A stretch of DNA of 14,976 nucleotides from an uncultured Clostridia bacterium (GTDB taxonomy: Bacteria; Bacillota; Clostridia; UBA1381; UMGS1253): NCBI GenBank assembly GCA_934456295.1, contig CAKSHB010000033.1:1-14976 (forward strand). Reading direction: 5' to 3'. A model generated the notes under the pieces. That model was not told the origin of the DNA. It saw only the letters and a program-made list of their open reading frames with translations, and did not search any database. Within the stretch, counting starts at the first letter, position 1; each line of letters begins with the position of its first letter. Both the position numbers and the translations under genes were made by a program. Positions 1 through 6,858 of this stretch are shown here, piece after piece.

Positions 1-1490
1 ATCCAGTCAAGCTCCTCTGCCGGACGCCATTCGACAAACTGACCGAATTCGCCGCCCATGAAAAGCAGCTTTTTGCCGGGATGTGCATACATGTATGCAT
101 AGTACATTTTAAGCTGGGCAAATTTTTCCTCGTATGTCCCGTACATTTTGTCGATAAGAGACCTTTTTCCGTGAACAACCTCGTCATGCGAGAGAGGGAG
201 GATATAATTTTCGGAAAATGCGTAAAACATAAGGAACGTAAGGATATTATGGTTAAATTTTCGGAAATACGGGTCCATTGACATATAGCGCAGCGTATCG
301 TTCATCCAGCCCATATTCCACTTATAGTTAAAGCCCAGACCGCCCTCGTGTACGGGCTTTGTAATCTTCGGCCATGCGGTCGATTCCTCGGCAATCATTA
401 ATGCATTCGGGAATGAGCCGAAAATGGTTTTGTTAAGTTCCTGCAAAAATTTTATCGCCTCAAGATTTTCGTTTCCGCCGTTTTCGTTTGCAACCCATTC
501 TCCGTCATGTCTGTTATAATCGAGATAGAGCATGGAGGAAACTGCATCAACGCGAAGTCCGTCTATATGGTATTTATCGAACCAGAAATATGCGTTTGAA
601 ATGAGGAAGGAGATGACCTGGTTTTTTGAATAGTCAAAAACCAGGGTGCCCCATTCTTTATGTTCGCCTTTTCTCGGGTCGGCATATTCATACAGCGGTG
701 AGCCGTCAAAAAGACGCAGTCCGTGCGAATCGCGCGGAAAATGTGCCGGAACCCAGTCGAGAATTACGGCAATACCGTTTTCGTGGCACATGTCGATAAA
801 GTACATCAAATCTTCACATGAGCCGTAACGGCTGGTTGCGGCATAGTAGCCTGTGGTCTGATAGCCCCATGAGCCGTCATACGGGTGCTCGGAAAGGGGC
901 ATCAGCTCGATATGTGTATAGCCCATATCGACAACATACGGGATAAGTCTGTCCGCAAGCTCCCTGTATGTGAGAAAATCGCCGTTTTCCTTTCTGTGCC
1001 ATGAGCCGGCATGAACCTCGTATATCGACATCGGTCTGTCATACGGAGCCTGCTTTCTCTTTTTTGTTTCCCACTGTCTGTCGCCCCATTTATACGTATC
1101 GAGCGCACATGTGACAGATGCCGTTCCGGGGCGAAGCTCGGAATAAAAGGCATACGGGTCCGCTTTATAAAGAAGTTCTCGGCTTTTTGTTGTTATTGCG
1201 TATTTATACATGCAGCCGTCGTCAACATCTTCTACAAACAAATGCCACACGCCTGTATTTTCAATTTGAACCATGGGATTTTTTTCAATATCCCAGTCGT
1301 TAAAAGTTCCGACAACGGACACCTTTTCTGCATTCGGCGCCCATACGGAAAAACGGTAGCCCTTTTTTTCGTTCTGTATGCAGCTATGAGCGCCGAGCAT
1401 TGTATATGCCTGATGGTTTTCTCCTCTGCCGAACAGATAGAGTTCATATTCCGAAATGCCGTCCCATTCCTTTATGCTTTTGTCACTCAT
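1..1490 (-). CDS. glgB: 1,4-alpha-glucan branching enzyme, 5' part (runs off the left edge)
   Basis: GlgB makes the alpha-1,6 branches of glycogen by cutting an alpha-1,4 chain and re-attaching the piece, in the cytoplasm. Reading the minus strand gives 496 codons without a stop, roughly three quarters of a usual GlgB. Residues about 43-66 form the start of a CBM48-type N-terminal domain (GYRFSVWAPNAEKVSVVGTF). The GH13 barrel follows with all signature regions: DWVPAHF (245-251), DGLRVDAVSSMLYLDY with nucleophile Asp315, MIAEEST with acid/base Glu368, and PLSHDEVVHGK with Asp436; these match E. coli Asp405, Glu458 and Asp526. The ATG at 1490-1488 is preceded by AAAGGAGTG. No long extra N-terminal domain is present. 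The gene is transcribed away from gpr, and no other glycogen gene is visible. Identity is clear; the C-terminal domain lies outside the window. Confidence 0.97.
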   Translation of the reverse strand, partial: MSDKSIKEWDGISEYELYLFGRGENHQAYTMLGAHSCIQNEKKGYRFSVWAPNAEKVSVVGTFNDWDIEKNPMVQIENTGVWHLFVEDVDDGCMYKYAITTKSRELLYKADPYAFYSELRPGTASVTCALDTYKWGDRQWETKKRKQAPYDRPMSIYEVHAGSWHRKENGDFLTYRELADRLIPYVVDMGYTHIELMPLSEHPYDGSWGYQTTGYYAATSRYGSCEDLMYFIDMCHENGIAVILDWVPAHFPRDSHGLRLFDGSPLYEYADPRKGEHKEWGTLVFDYSKNQVISFLISNAYFWFDKYHIDGLRVDAVSSMLYLDYNRHDGEWVANENGGNENLEAIKFLQELNKTIFGSFPNALMIAEESTAWPKITKPVHEGGLGFNYKWNMGWMNDTLRYMSMDPYFRKFNHNILTFLMFYAFSENYILPLSHDEVVHGKRSLIDKMYGTYEEKFAQLKMYYAYMYAHPGKKLLFMGGEFGQFVEWRPAEELDW

Positions 1491-1527
1491 TAGTTCCACT
1501 CCTTTGTACGAGATGGTTTTATATTAT

Positions 1528-1547
1528 TTATACCACAAAAAGTATAA
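1528..1547. repeat. Inverted repeat in the glgB leader
   Basis: TTATAC (1528-1533) and GTATAA (1542-1547) are perfect inverted copies around an 8-base A-rich centre. The repeat lies downstream of the predicted glgB transcription start. It could be a repressor operator or a weak hairpin; no known operator consensus is recognised. Confidence 0.35.
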
Positions 1548-1595
1548 GCCGTATCATAAATATGAAAAACAATATACAAAATAATACTGTAAAAC

Positions 1596-1624
1596 ATTAT
1601 AACATATAAAATTTTCAAAATCAA
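1596..1624 (-). promoter_or_regulatory. sigma-A promoter of glgB
   Basis: On the minus strand, TTGATT (1624-1619) and a perfect TATAAT (1601-1596) are separated by 17 bases. A TG one base upstream of the -10 gives an extended -10 element. Transcription would start near 1589, leaving a leader of about 100 nt before the glgB start. This is the best vegetative promoter match in the divergent intergenic region. Confidence 0.7.
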
Positions 1625-1712
1625 ATTTATATGTAAAGTTTTTATAAAATCCGTGTTGTTTTTAAGTAAAAATTCAGTTAACATAAAAAATAAAAGAATT
1701 TGAAACATTTTT

Positions 1713-1742
1713 GCATATATTTTTTATTTTTGAAGGATATTA
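1713..1742 (+). promoter_or_regulatory. Candidate sigma-G/sigma-F (forespore) promoter of gpr
   Basis: GCATA (1713-1717) lies 18 bases upstream of GATATTA (1736-1742). This resembles the sigma-G pattern (GMATR, about 18 bases, CATNNTA) with one -10 mismatch. Overlapping it, GGATATTAT (1735-1743) fits the sigma-F -10 pattern GGNNANNNT. In Bacillus, gpr is transcribed in the forespore by sigma-F and sigma-G, so the match is in a sensible place. The predicted start near 1749 leaves a leader of about 64 nt and makes translation from the TTG at 1711 unlikely. Confidence 0.45.
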
Positions 1743-1757
1743 TGCAGGGATATTATG
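1735..1757 (+). repeat. Tandem direct repeat GGATATTATG (two copies)
   Basis: GGATATTATG occurs at 1735-1744 and again at 1748-1757, a 13-base period. The first copy overlaps the candidate forespore -10 element of gpr. It may be a duplicated promoter element, a regulator site or chance in AT-rich DNA. Confidence 0.5.
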
Positions 1758-1812
1758 TAACTTGAAAAACATGGTATACAAAGAAAATATATATGCGGAA
1801 AGAGGGCAAAAT

Positions 1813-2823
1813 ATGCAAGAAAATTTTTGGCAGCGCACTGAGGAGAACGGAAAAAGGACGGACCTTGCTGCGGAGAAAACGGAAATATACCGCGAAAAAA
1901 CGGCTCAGAAAGGCGAAATAGACGGCATAAAAACCCAAACCGACGAATGCGGCGGTATAAAGATTACAAGAGTATATGTGCTTGACGAGCGCGGCGAACG
2001 TGCGCTGGCGAAAAACAGGGGAACATATATAACAATTGAGTCTGACAGCCTTGAATATAATGATACAGAGCAGTACAGACATGTATGCACGGCGCTGAAG
2101 GAGGAGCTTGGGCGCGTATGCAGCCCCGATTTGTCAAAACCGGTGCTGATTGTAGGTTTGGGAAACAAAAACATAACCGCAGATTCGCTCGGACCGAAGG
2201 TGGTTGAACAAATGCTCGTAACAAGGCATTTGTTTGAAAATATGCCGGAGCTGACCGATGAGCAGACAGCCTCGGTATGTGCGATAGCGCCGGGGGTTTT
2301 GGGCATTACGGGTATTGAAACGGCAGAAATCGTAAAAGGCGTTGCGCAGCGTGTAAAGCCGGGGCTTATTATCGTAATCGATGCACTGGCGGCACGCAGG
2401 GTATGGAGAGTAAATACAACCGTTCAGATTTCCGATACGGGCATAAGCCCCGGGTCGGGTGTAGGAAATCACAGAAAAGCGCTTGACAAAGAAACGCTCG
2501 GTACACAGGTTGTTGCAATCGGAGTGCCGACAGTGGTCGATGCGGCGACCATGGCATATGATACGCTTGATATGACGATGAATGCAATCAGGTCAGAGGC
2601 GAAGGATATGCCGGATTTTATGAAAATGCTCGATGAGATGGACGGCGAGCAGATGTATTCTCTTATAAAGGAAACAACGGGACCATCGCTCGGAGGCATG
2701 GTAATGACACCAAAAGAGGTTGATACGGCTATGAACAAAATTTCGAAGATTATCGCAAACGGAATTAATATTTTTTTGCAAAACGGTATGACAATTGAAG
2801 AAATAGAGAGCTTTACGGTGTAA
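1813..2823 (+). CDS. gpr: Germination protease (spore protease) GPR
   Basis: GPR degrades the small acid-soluble proteins that coat spore DNA during germination. It is made in the forespore as a zymogen and processed by removal of an N-terminal propeptide. The start at 1813 gives 336 aa. I chose it because AGAGGG lies 7 bases upstream and because the processing site fits: RTDLA follows 14 residues of N-terminus, so cleavage after Asp17 would mirror the Asp-Leu cleavage known from Bacillus GPR (after residue 15 or 16). The open frame continues up to a TTG at 1711, but that overlaps the candidate promoter. The two acidic residues of this atypical aspartic protease (family A25; Asp127 and Asp193 in B. 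megaterium) correspond to Asp124 in NITADSLGP and Asp190 in IDALAAR. The gene appears monocistronic and divergent from glgB. It is strong evidence for a spore former. Confidence 0.97.
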   Translation: MQENFWQRTEENGKRTDLAAEKTEIYREKTAQKGEIDGIKTQTDECGGIKITRVYVLDERGERALAKNRGTYITIESDSLEYNDTEQYRHVCTALKEELGRVCSPDLSKPVLIVGLGNKNITADSLGPKVVEQMLVTRHLFENMPELTDEQTASVCAIAPGVLGITGIETAEIVKGVAQRVKPGLIIVIDALAARRVWRVNTTVQISDTGISPGSGVGNHRKALDKETLGTQVVAIGVPTVVDAATMAYDTLDMTMNAIRSEAKDMPDFMKMLDEMDGEQMYSLIKETTGPSLGGMVMTPKEVDTAMNKISKIIANGINIFLQNGMTIEEIESFTV

Positions 2824-2872
2824 AATGGCGAATAGTGTCAATGAAAATAGTGTCGTATGCTGTAAAATAAAA

Positions 2873-2901
2873 TTGACAAGAAAACCAAATTGTTATAAAA
2901 T
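2873..2901 (+). promoter_or_regulatory. sigma-A promoter of the ymfF-ymfH-lgt unit
   Basis: A perfect TTGACA (2873-2878) is followed after 17 bases by TAAAAT (2896-2901). TGTTATAAA starting at 2891 offers an alternative extended -10 with a 15-base spacer. The start point would be near 2908, about 80 nt before the first gene. The same hexamer pair with the same spacing occurs at 14317-14345. Confidence 0.7.
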
Positions 2902-2930
2902 AATACCAAACAGTAATATATAAAGAATAA

Positions 2931-2956
2931 TGCGGTAATTATCGGAACAATCCGCA
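2931..2956 (+). other. Small hairpin in the 5' leader of the M16 gene pair
   Basis: TGCGG (2931-2935) and ATT (2938-2940) pair with AAT (2949-2951) and CCGCA (2952-2956), leaving a two-base bulge and an 8-base loop. No T-tract follows, so it is not a terminator. It may only be a leader stem. Confidence 0.35.
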
Positions 2957-2990
2957 GAATTGATTATCACTACGACTGAAAGCGGTGGAG

Positions 2991-4286
2991 ATGTTGAACA
3001 GCACTGATATAAAAAATACGGATAAAATGAAAAATATTGAAATAAAAGACGGCGTAACGCTTCACTATATTGAGGATAATAAATTTAAAACGACAACGTT
3101 CGGCGTATATATACACAGACCTTTGTGTGCGCTTCATGCGTCCGAAAACGCGCTTCTGCCCATGGTACTCAGGCGCGGAAGCAAAAATTATCCGACATTT
3201 TCGGATATAGAAAAAAGGCTCGGCGATTTGTGCGGAGCGCAGTTTGACGCAGGGGTTGCAAAGTACGGCGAGGATCAGGTTATGTCGTTTGTCATATCAA
3301 CCGTTTCGGATAAATATTTTGCCGGCGCGGAAAATCTTTTGGACTCATGTGCGGATTTGCTGTTTGATATAATTTTAAATCCGAAAACGGAAAACGGCGT
3401 TTTTTGCAGTGAATATACGGAAAGCGAAAAAAGAAATCTGTGCGAGATGATTGACGCACTGGTAAATGACAAACAGTCATATGCTCTGTGGCGGCTGTAT
3501 GAGGTGATGTGTGCCGGAGAGGCATACGGAGTGCATGAATACGGAACAAAAGAGGCAGCGGAAAAAATCAGCGCCGCAGGTCTTTATGAGCATTATAAAA
3601 AGGTGATTTCAGAAAGCAAAATCGATATATTTGTGTGCGGAAATGCAGATATAGACGCTTTTGCGGAATATGTAAAGGAAAAGCTCGACGGCATAAAAAC
3701 CTCCTGCGCAGATTATCCTGCGACAGAGGTTGTGCGTGAGGCCGGCAGCATAACGCGCGTTACGGACGAGTTTGATACCAGCCAGGCAAAGCTTTCGCTC
3801 GGCTTTCGCATAATGCGCGATGATATTCCGTATGCGCATATGCTTTTGGCAAACTCGATATGGGGCAGCGGTCCTCATTCAAAACTGTTCAACAATGTGC
3901 GCGAAAAGCTCAGTCTGGCATATTATGCATTTTCGCGTTTTGAAAAGTACAAGCAGTGTATCCTTGTGGGAATGGGGATTGAAACAAAACTTTACGAGAA
4001 GGCGTTTGAGGAAACCATGCGCCAGCTTGAAAATGTGCAGCGCGGAAGCTTTGGCGATGATGAGCTTATGAGTGCAAAGGCGTTTTTGGTAAATCTTTTT
4101 CAGTCGCGCAAGGACAGCCAGTATGCAATGATTGACTTTTATTTAAGCATGCTTATAGGAAAAGACAGCTATGACATTGACGGTCTGTGCTCGAAGATAG
4201 AAAATGTGAGTGCGCAGCAGGCAGCCGATGCCGCAAAGGCAATTGTGCTTGATACCGTATATTTTCTCAAAGGCAGAGAAGTATAA
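2991..4286 (+). CDS. ymfF: M16 (pitrilysin-like) peptidase homologue without zinc motif, YmfF-like
   Basis: About 431 aa with the two-lobed M16 layout. Where active members carry HxxEH, near residues 53-67, this protein reads ENALLPMVLRRGSKNYP, so it cannot bind zinc there. The C-terminal lobe has a typical M16 segment, FNNVREKLSLAYY (about 300-312), including the Arg and Tyr residues that active enzymes use for substrate binding. Such non-catalytic subunits pair with an active partner, and the next gene encodes one. In Bacillus the neighbouring homologues YmfF and YmfH are named in annotation as associated with the 5-aminopentanol modification of elongation factor P; that role is inherited from the family, not seen here. 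The start is unresolved: GTG 2985, ATG 2991 and TTG 2994 all sit on or next to GGTGGAG, which is too close to ATG 2991 for an ideal ribosome-binding site. Confidence 0.85.
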   Translation: MLNSTDIKNTDKMKNIEIKDGVTLHYIEDNKFKTTTFGVYIHRPLCALHASENALLPMVLRRGSKNYPTFSDIEKRLGDLCGAQFDAGVAKYGEDQVMSFVISTVSDKYFAGAENLLDSCADLLFDIILNPKTENGVFCSEYTESEKRNLCEMIDALVNDKQSYALWRLYEVMCAGEAYGVHEYGTKEAAEKISAAGLYEHYKKVISESKIDIFVCGNADIDAFAEYVKEKLDGIKTSCADYPATEVVREAGSITRVTDEFDTSQAKLSLGFRIMRDDIPYAHMLLANSIWGSGPHSKLFNNVREKLSLAYYAFSRFEKYKQCILVGMGIETKLYEKAFEETMRQLENVQRGSFGDDELMSAKAFLVNLFQSRKDSQYAMIDFYLSMLIGKDSYDIDGLCSKIENVSAQQAADAAKAIVLDTVYFLKGREV

Positions 4287-4369
4287 TAATATAAGCATAA
4301 TAGTGAAAAGCACGCGTCATACAGCGTCGGGGCATAACCGAAAAAAGAAGCATAAAGGAATTGATTGCC

Positions 4370-5641
4370 ATGATTAAATTTGATATAACCGAGGATAAAT
4401 TTATAGAAGAAACTTTGTATACCGCCACACATGAAAGCGGTGTAAAAATATATATAATGCCGAAAAAAGGTTACAATAAGTGCCATGCCATGTTTGCAAC
4501 GCGCTATGGCAGCCTTGAGAGCAGATTTGAAAAGGACGGGGAAATTATCAATATACCCGACGGCACGGCGCACTTTCTTGAGCACAAGCTGTTTGAGGAG
4601 GAGGACGGAAATGTTTTTGATAAGTTTTCGCTTCTCGGTGCGAGTGCAAACGCATTTACAAACTTTACCGCAACGGCATATCATTTCAGTGCAACATCGA
4701 ACTTTTATGAGAGCCTTTCCACGCTGATAAAGTTTGTTCAAAATCCGTATTTTACAAAAGAAAGTATTGAAAAAGAGCAGGGAATTATCGGTCAGGAAAT
4801 AAAAATGTATGATGATGACCCGAACTGGCAGGTATATTTTAATCTGCTGAGGTGTCTTTACAATGACTGCTATGTGACGCATGACATTGCCGGTACGGTT
4901 GAAAGTATTGCTGAAATCGATAAAGACATTTTATACGGCATATATTCGGTATTTTACCATCCGTCGAATATGGTTTTGTTTATAGCGGGCGATGTGGACA
5001 TAGAAAAAACAGCGTCGTGCATAGAGGAAAGCCTTGCGGATATAAAGCCGATAGGTGAGGTAAAGAGGCTGCGTCCGCATGAAAAAGAGCAGATTGCGTT
5101 ATCGTACTGTGAAAAAAAGCTTGATGTTGCCGTTCCGCTGTTTGCGCTCGGGTTTAAAGACAATGACACAGCTCTTTCGGGAGAAGACCTTTTGAAAAAG
5201 GAAATTGAAACCGATATTTTGGTGGACATGCTGTTTTCAAAAAGCTCGGACATATACAAAACGCTGTATGAAAAAGGACTTATAAACGAAAGCTTCGGCG
5301 CTGACTACGAGTGTTGCAGCGAATATGCTTTTGCGTGTGTGACGGGCGAGTCGAAAAAGCCCGAAGAGGTGCGCGATATAATTTGGGACATGCTCGGAAA
5401 GTATGAAATTGCAGAAGGTGACTATGAGCGCGCAAAACGGGTTGTATGGGGCAGATATGTGCGTATGTATAATTCGACAGAGGCGCTCGGCTACAGCTTT
5501 ATGCTCCATTTTCTGACAGGTATAAATTATTTTGATTACCGCGAAGTGTATGAGTCGGTAAGTATTGATGATATAAAGGCAAGAATGGAAAAGACATTTG
5601 ACGTTTCAAAAAGCTCTTTGTCTGTTGTAAAGAGCGCCTGA
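4370..5641 (+). CDS. ymfH: M16 family zinc metallopeptidase, YmfH-like
   Basis: A 423-aa catalytic M16 peptidase. The inverted zinc motif HFLEH is at residues 68-72 (ligands His68 and His72, catalytic base Glu71), in the context DGTAHFLEHKLFEEEDG. It is followed by GASANAFTNFTATAYHF, typical of the family. The third zinc ligand is probably Glu143 in EKEQGIIGQEI; the Glu136/Glu143 spacing of 7 matches the pitrilysin Glu pair. It lies 83 bases after the zinc-less homologue and probably forms a heterodimer with it, as seen for other bacterial M16B pairs. I chose ATG 4370 because AAGGA ends 10 bases upstream; a TTG at 4361 is in frame but sits one base from that site. There is no signal peptide, so it is cytoplasmic. 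Linkage to EF-P modification is family annotation only. Confidence 0.9.
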   Translation: MIKFDITEDKFIEETLYTATHESGVKIYIMPKKGYNKCHAMFATRYGSLESRFEKDGEIINIPDGTAHFLEHKLFEEEDGNVFDKFSLLGASANAFTNFTATAYHFSATSNFYESLSTLIKFVQNPYFTKESIEKEQGIIGQEIKMYDDDPNWQVYFNLLRCLYNDCYVTHDIAGTVESIAEIDKDILYGIYSVFYHPSNMVLFIAGDVDIEKTASCIEESLADIKPIGEVKRLRPHEKEQIALSYCEKKLDVAVPLFALGFKDNDTALSGEDLLKKEIETDILVDMLFSKSSDIYKTLYEKGLINESFGADYECCSEYAFACVTGESKKPEEVRDIIWDMLGKYEIAEGDYERAKRVVWGRYVRMYNSTEALGYSFMLHFLTGINYFDYREVYESVSIDDIKARMEKTFDVSKSSLSVVKSA

Positions 5642-5693
5642 ACAGGCATAATTATCGCTTAAAACAGGCTGTTTAAAGAAGGAGAAAAAGCTC

Positions 5694-6521
5694 ATGATTA
5701 ACACTATTGCATTTCCTAAACTTAATATAAGCCTTACGATAAACAGAGTTGCTTTCAGTGTTTTCGGCAAAGATATATATTGGTACGGATTGATTATTGC
5801 GCTGGGATTTGTTCTCGGCACGGCATATGCCCTTTGGCGCGCAAAAAAGGAAGGTTTGGGCACGGAGCCGATTTTTGATGTGATTTTGTGGGGACTTCCG
5901 ACGTGTATTATATGCGCGAGAATTTTTTACGTTATAGGCGACCCGAGCGTTCTCAAGGGCGGTTTTTGGAAAATAATCGCTGTATGGGAGGGCGGAATAG
6001 GCATATTGGGCGCGATTATCGGCGCTGTGATTGTCGGGCTTGTATACAGCAGAGTAAAAAAAATCGATACGGGACTGTTGTTTGATGTGTGTGCGCCTGC
6101 GCTTATGATAGGACAGATTGTAGGCAGATGGGGCAACTTTGTAAATGCTGAGGTATACGGCGGCGTGACGGATTCGTTTTTGGGCATGTCGATTAACGGG
6201 CATGCATGTGTGCAGCCGCTGTTTCTGTACGAATCGGTATGGATGCTGGCAGGGCTTTTTGCAATTCTTATTTATCAGAAATATAAAAGGGTAAACGGCG
6301 AAATATTTTTGCTTTACATAATATGGTACGGAGTCGGCAGAGCATCGCTTGAAACTCTGCGCCGTGAGGAATACATACTTAAAATTTTCGGAATGCCGAT
6401 GTCGCAGATAACGGCAATTGCGGCGGCAGCGGCAGCGTTGGCGGTTCTTGTATATTTGTACATAAAACATGCGCGCAAGCCTTCCGGAAAAGATGGCAGC
6501 GGTGATGGTTCGGGAGAGTGA
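5694..6521 (+). CDS. lgt: Prolipoprotein diacylglyceryl transferase
   Basis: Lgt transfers diacylglycerol from phosphatidylglycerol to the lipobox cysteine of prolipoproteins in the cytoplasmic membrane, the first step of lipoprotein maturation. The 275-aa product is strongly hydrophobic with several membrane segments. It carries the Lgt signature GRWGNFVNAE (144-153), matching E. coli Arg143, Asn146 and Glu151. GRASLETLRRE holds Arg216 and Glu220, at the same spacing as E. coli Arg239 and Glu243. At the place of E. coli His103 the sequence reads WEGGIGILGAIIG, with Leu105; this position varies in Firmicutes. The tail after the last helix is Gly/Ser/Asp-rich (KHARKPSGKDGSGDGSGE), probably a flexible extension. 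AAGGAG (5679-5684) lies 9 bases before the ATG. The gene is 52 bases after ymfH and 4 bases before the next gene, so probably co-transcribed. Confidence 0.97.
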   Translation: MINTIAFPKLNISLTINRVAFSVFGKDIYWYGLIIALGFVLGTAYALWRAKKEGLGTEPIFDVILWGLPTCIICARIFYVIGDPSVLKGGFWKIIAVWEGGIGILGAIIGAVIVGLVYSRVKKIDTGLLFDVCAPALMIGQIVGRWGNFVNAEVYGGVTDSFLGMSINGHACVQPLFLYESVWMLAGLFAILIYQKYKRVNGEIFLLYIIWYGVGRASLETLRREEYILKIFGMPMSQITAIAAAAAALAVLVYLYIKHARKPSGKDGSGDGSGE

Positions 6522-6525
6522 TTTA

Positions 6526-6696
6526 ATGAGCAGATATGAAGAATTAAAAGAAGAAATAAAAGAGATGCGGAAGAGATTTAATGAAAAGTTTGATATCGGT
6601 GCGGACAGTGACGAAATTTACCGCATGAGCGTTGAACTTGATGAAAAACTGACGGAATTTATGCTTCTTGAAAAGGAGCGTTGTGAAAAAAATTGA
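6526..6696 (+). CDS. Spo0E-like aspartyl-phosphate phosphatase family protein
   Basis: A 56-aa acidic, helical protein. The segment IYRMSVELDEKLTEFM (31-46) fits the Spo0E family signature SxELDxxI: Ser35, Glu37, Leu38 and Asp39 are present, and Leu42 stands at the usual Ile position. Characterised members form a two-helix hairpin and dephosphorylate Spo0A~P, holding back entry into sporulation. The N-terminal helix (about 3-22, ELKEEIKEMRKRFNEKF) and the motif helix match that size and fold. The start ATG 6526 has GGGAGAG 7 bases upstream, inside the end of lgt; the 4-base gap suggests translational coupling. An intrinsic terminator follows 11 bases after the stop. Family membership is inferred from motif and size, and the physiological target is unknown. 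Confidence 0.72.
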   Translation: MSRYEELKEEIKEMRKRFNEKFDIGADSDEIYRMSVELDEKLTEFMLLEKERCEKN

Positions 6697-6707
6697 CAGG
6701 GTGCATG

Positions 6708-6732
6708 ACAGGATGTATATGCATCCTGTTTT
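6708..6732 (+). terminator. Intrinsic terminator of the ymfF-ymfH-lgt-spo0E-like unit
   Basis: ACAGGATG (6708-6715) pairs perfectly with CATCCTGT (6722-6729) around a 6-base loop, and is followed by a short T-tract (TTTT, then ATAATAC). The 8-bp stem and its position just after the 56-aa gene make it the likely 3' end of the unit. Confidence 0.75.
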
Positions 6733-6754
6733 ATAATACAAAAAAATTATGCCC

Positions 6755-6779
6755 TAAAATACACGGTACGGGTATTTTA
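6755..6779. repeat. Perfect 8-bp inverted repeat upstream of addB
   Basis: TAAAATAC (6755-6762) and GTATTTTA (6772-6779) are perfect inverted copies with a 9-base GC-richer centre. It lies between the terminator and the addB start. It does not match the Firmicutes LexA box (CGAAC-N4-GTTCG). It may be an operator or a leader hairpin; I found no convincing sigma-A promoter near it. Confidence 0.45.
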
Positions 6780-6858
6780 AAGTGTGTTTGCAAGGGAAAA
6801 TATGTGTGCCGACAGAGTCATTAAGCTGTTTTTGAGGCAGATAAAACGGGGGTTAAGG

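Noticed and set aside
1711..1812. N-terminal extension of gpr from an in-frame TTG
   Set aside because: It has no ribosome-binding site, overlaps the candidate promoter and would place the propeptide cleavage site 51 residues in rather than the usual 15-17.
5662..5674. Palindrome AAACAGGCTGTTT before lgt, considered as operator or terminator
   Set aside because: The one-base centre cannot form a stable RNA hairpin, there is no T-tract, and it runs almost into the lgt ribosome-binding site; most likely chance.
5673..6470. Long open frame of 265 codons on the minus strand opposite lgt
   Set aside because: It lies almost wholly inside lgt, has biased composition (rich in Tyr, Arg, Cys, His) and no domain; it is a shadow of lgt codon usage. 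The same holds for minus-strand frames at 4169-4882 and 10517-11302.
6784..6858. N-terminal extension of addB from an in-frame GTG
   Set aside because: There is no ribosome-binding site, and AddB proteins start only a few residues before Walker A, which fits ATG 6859.
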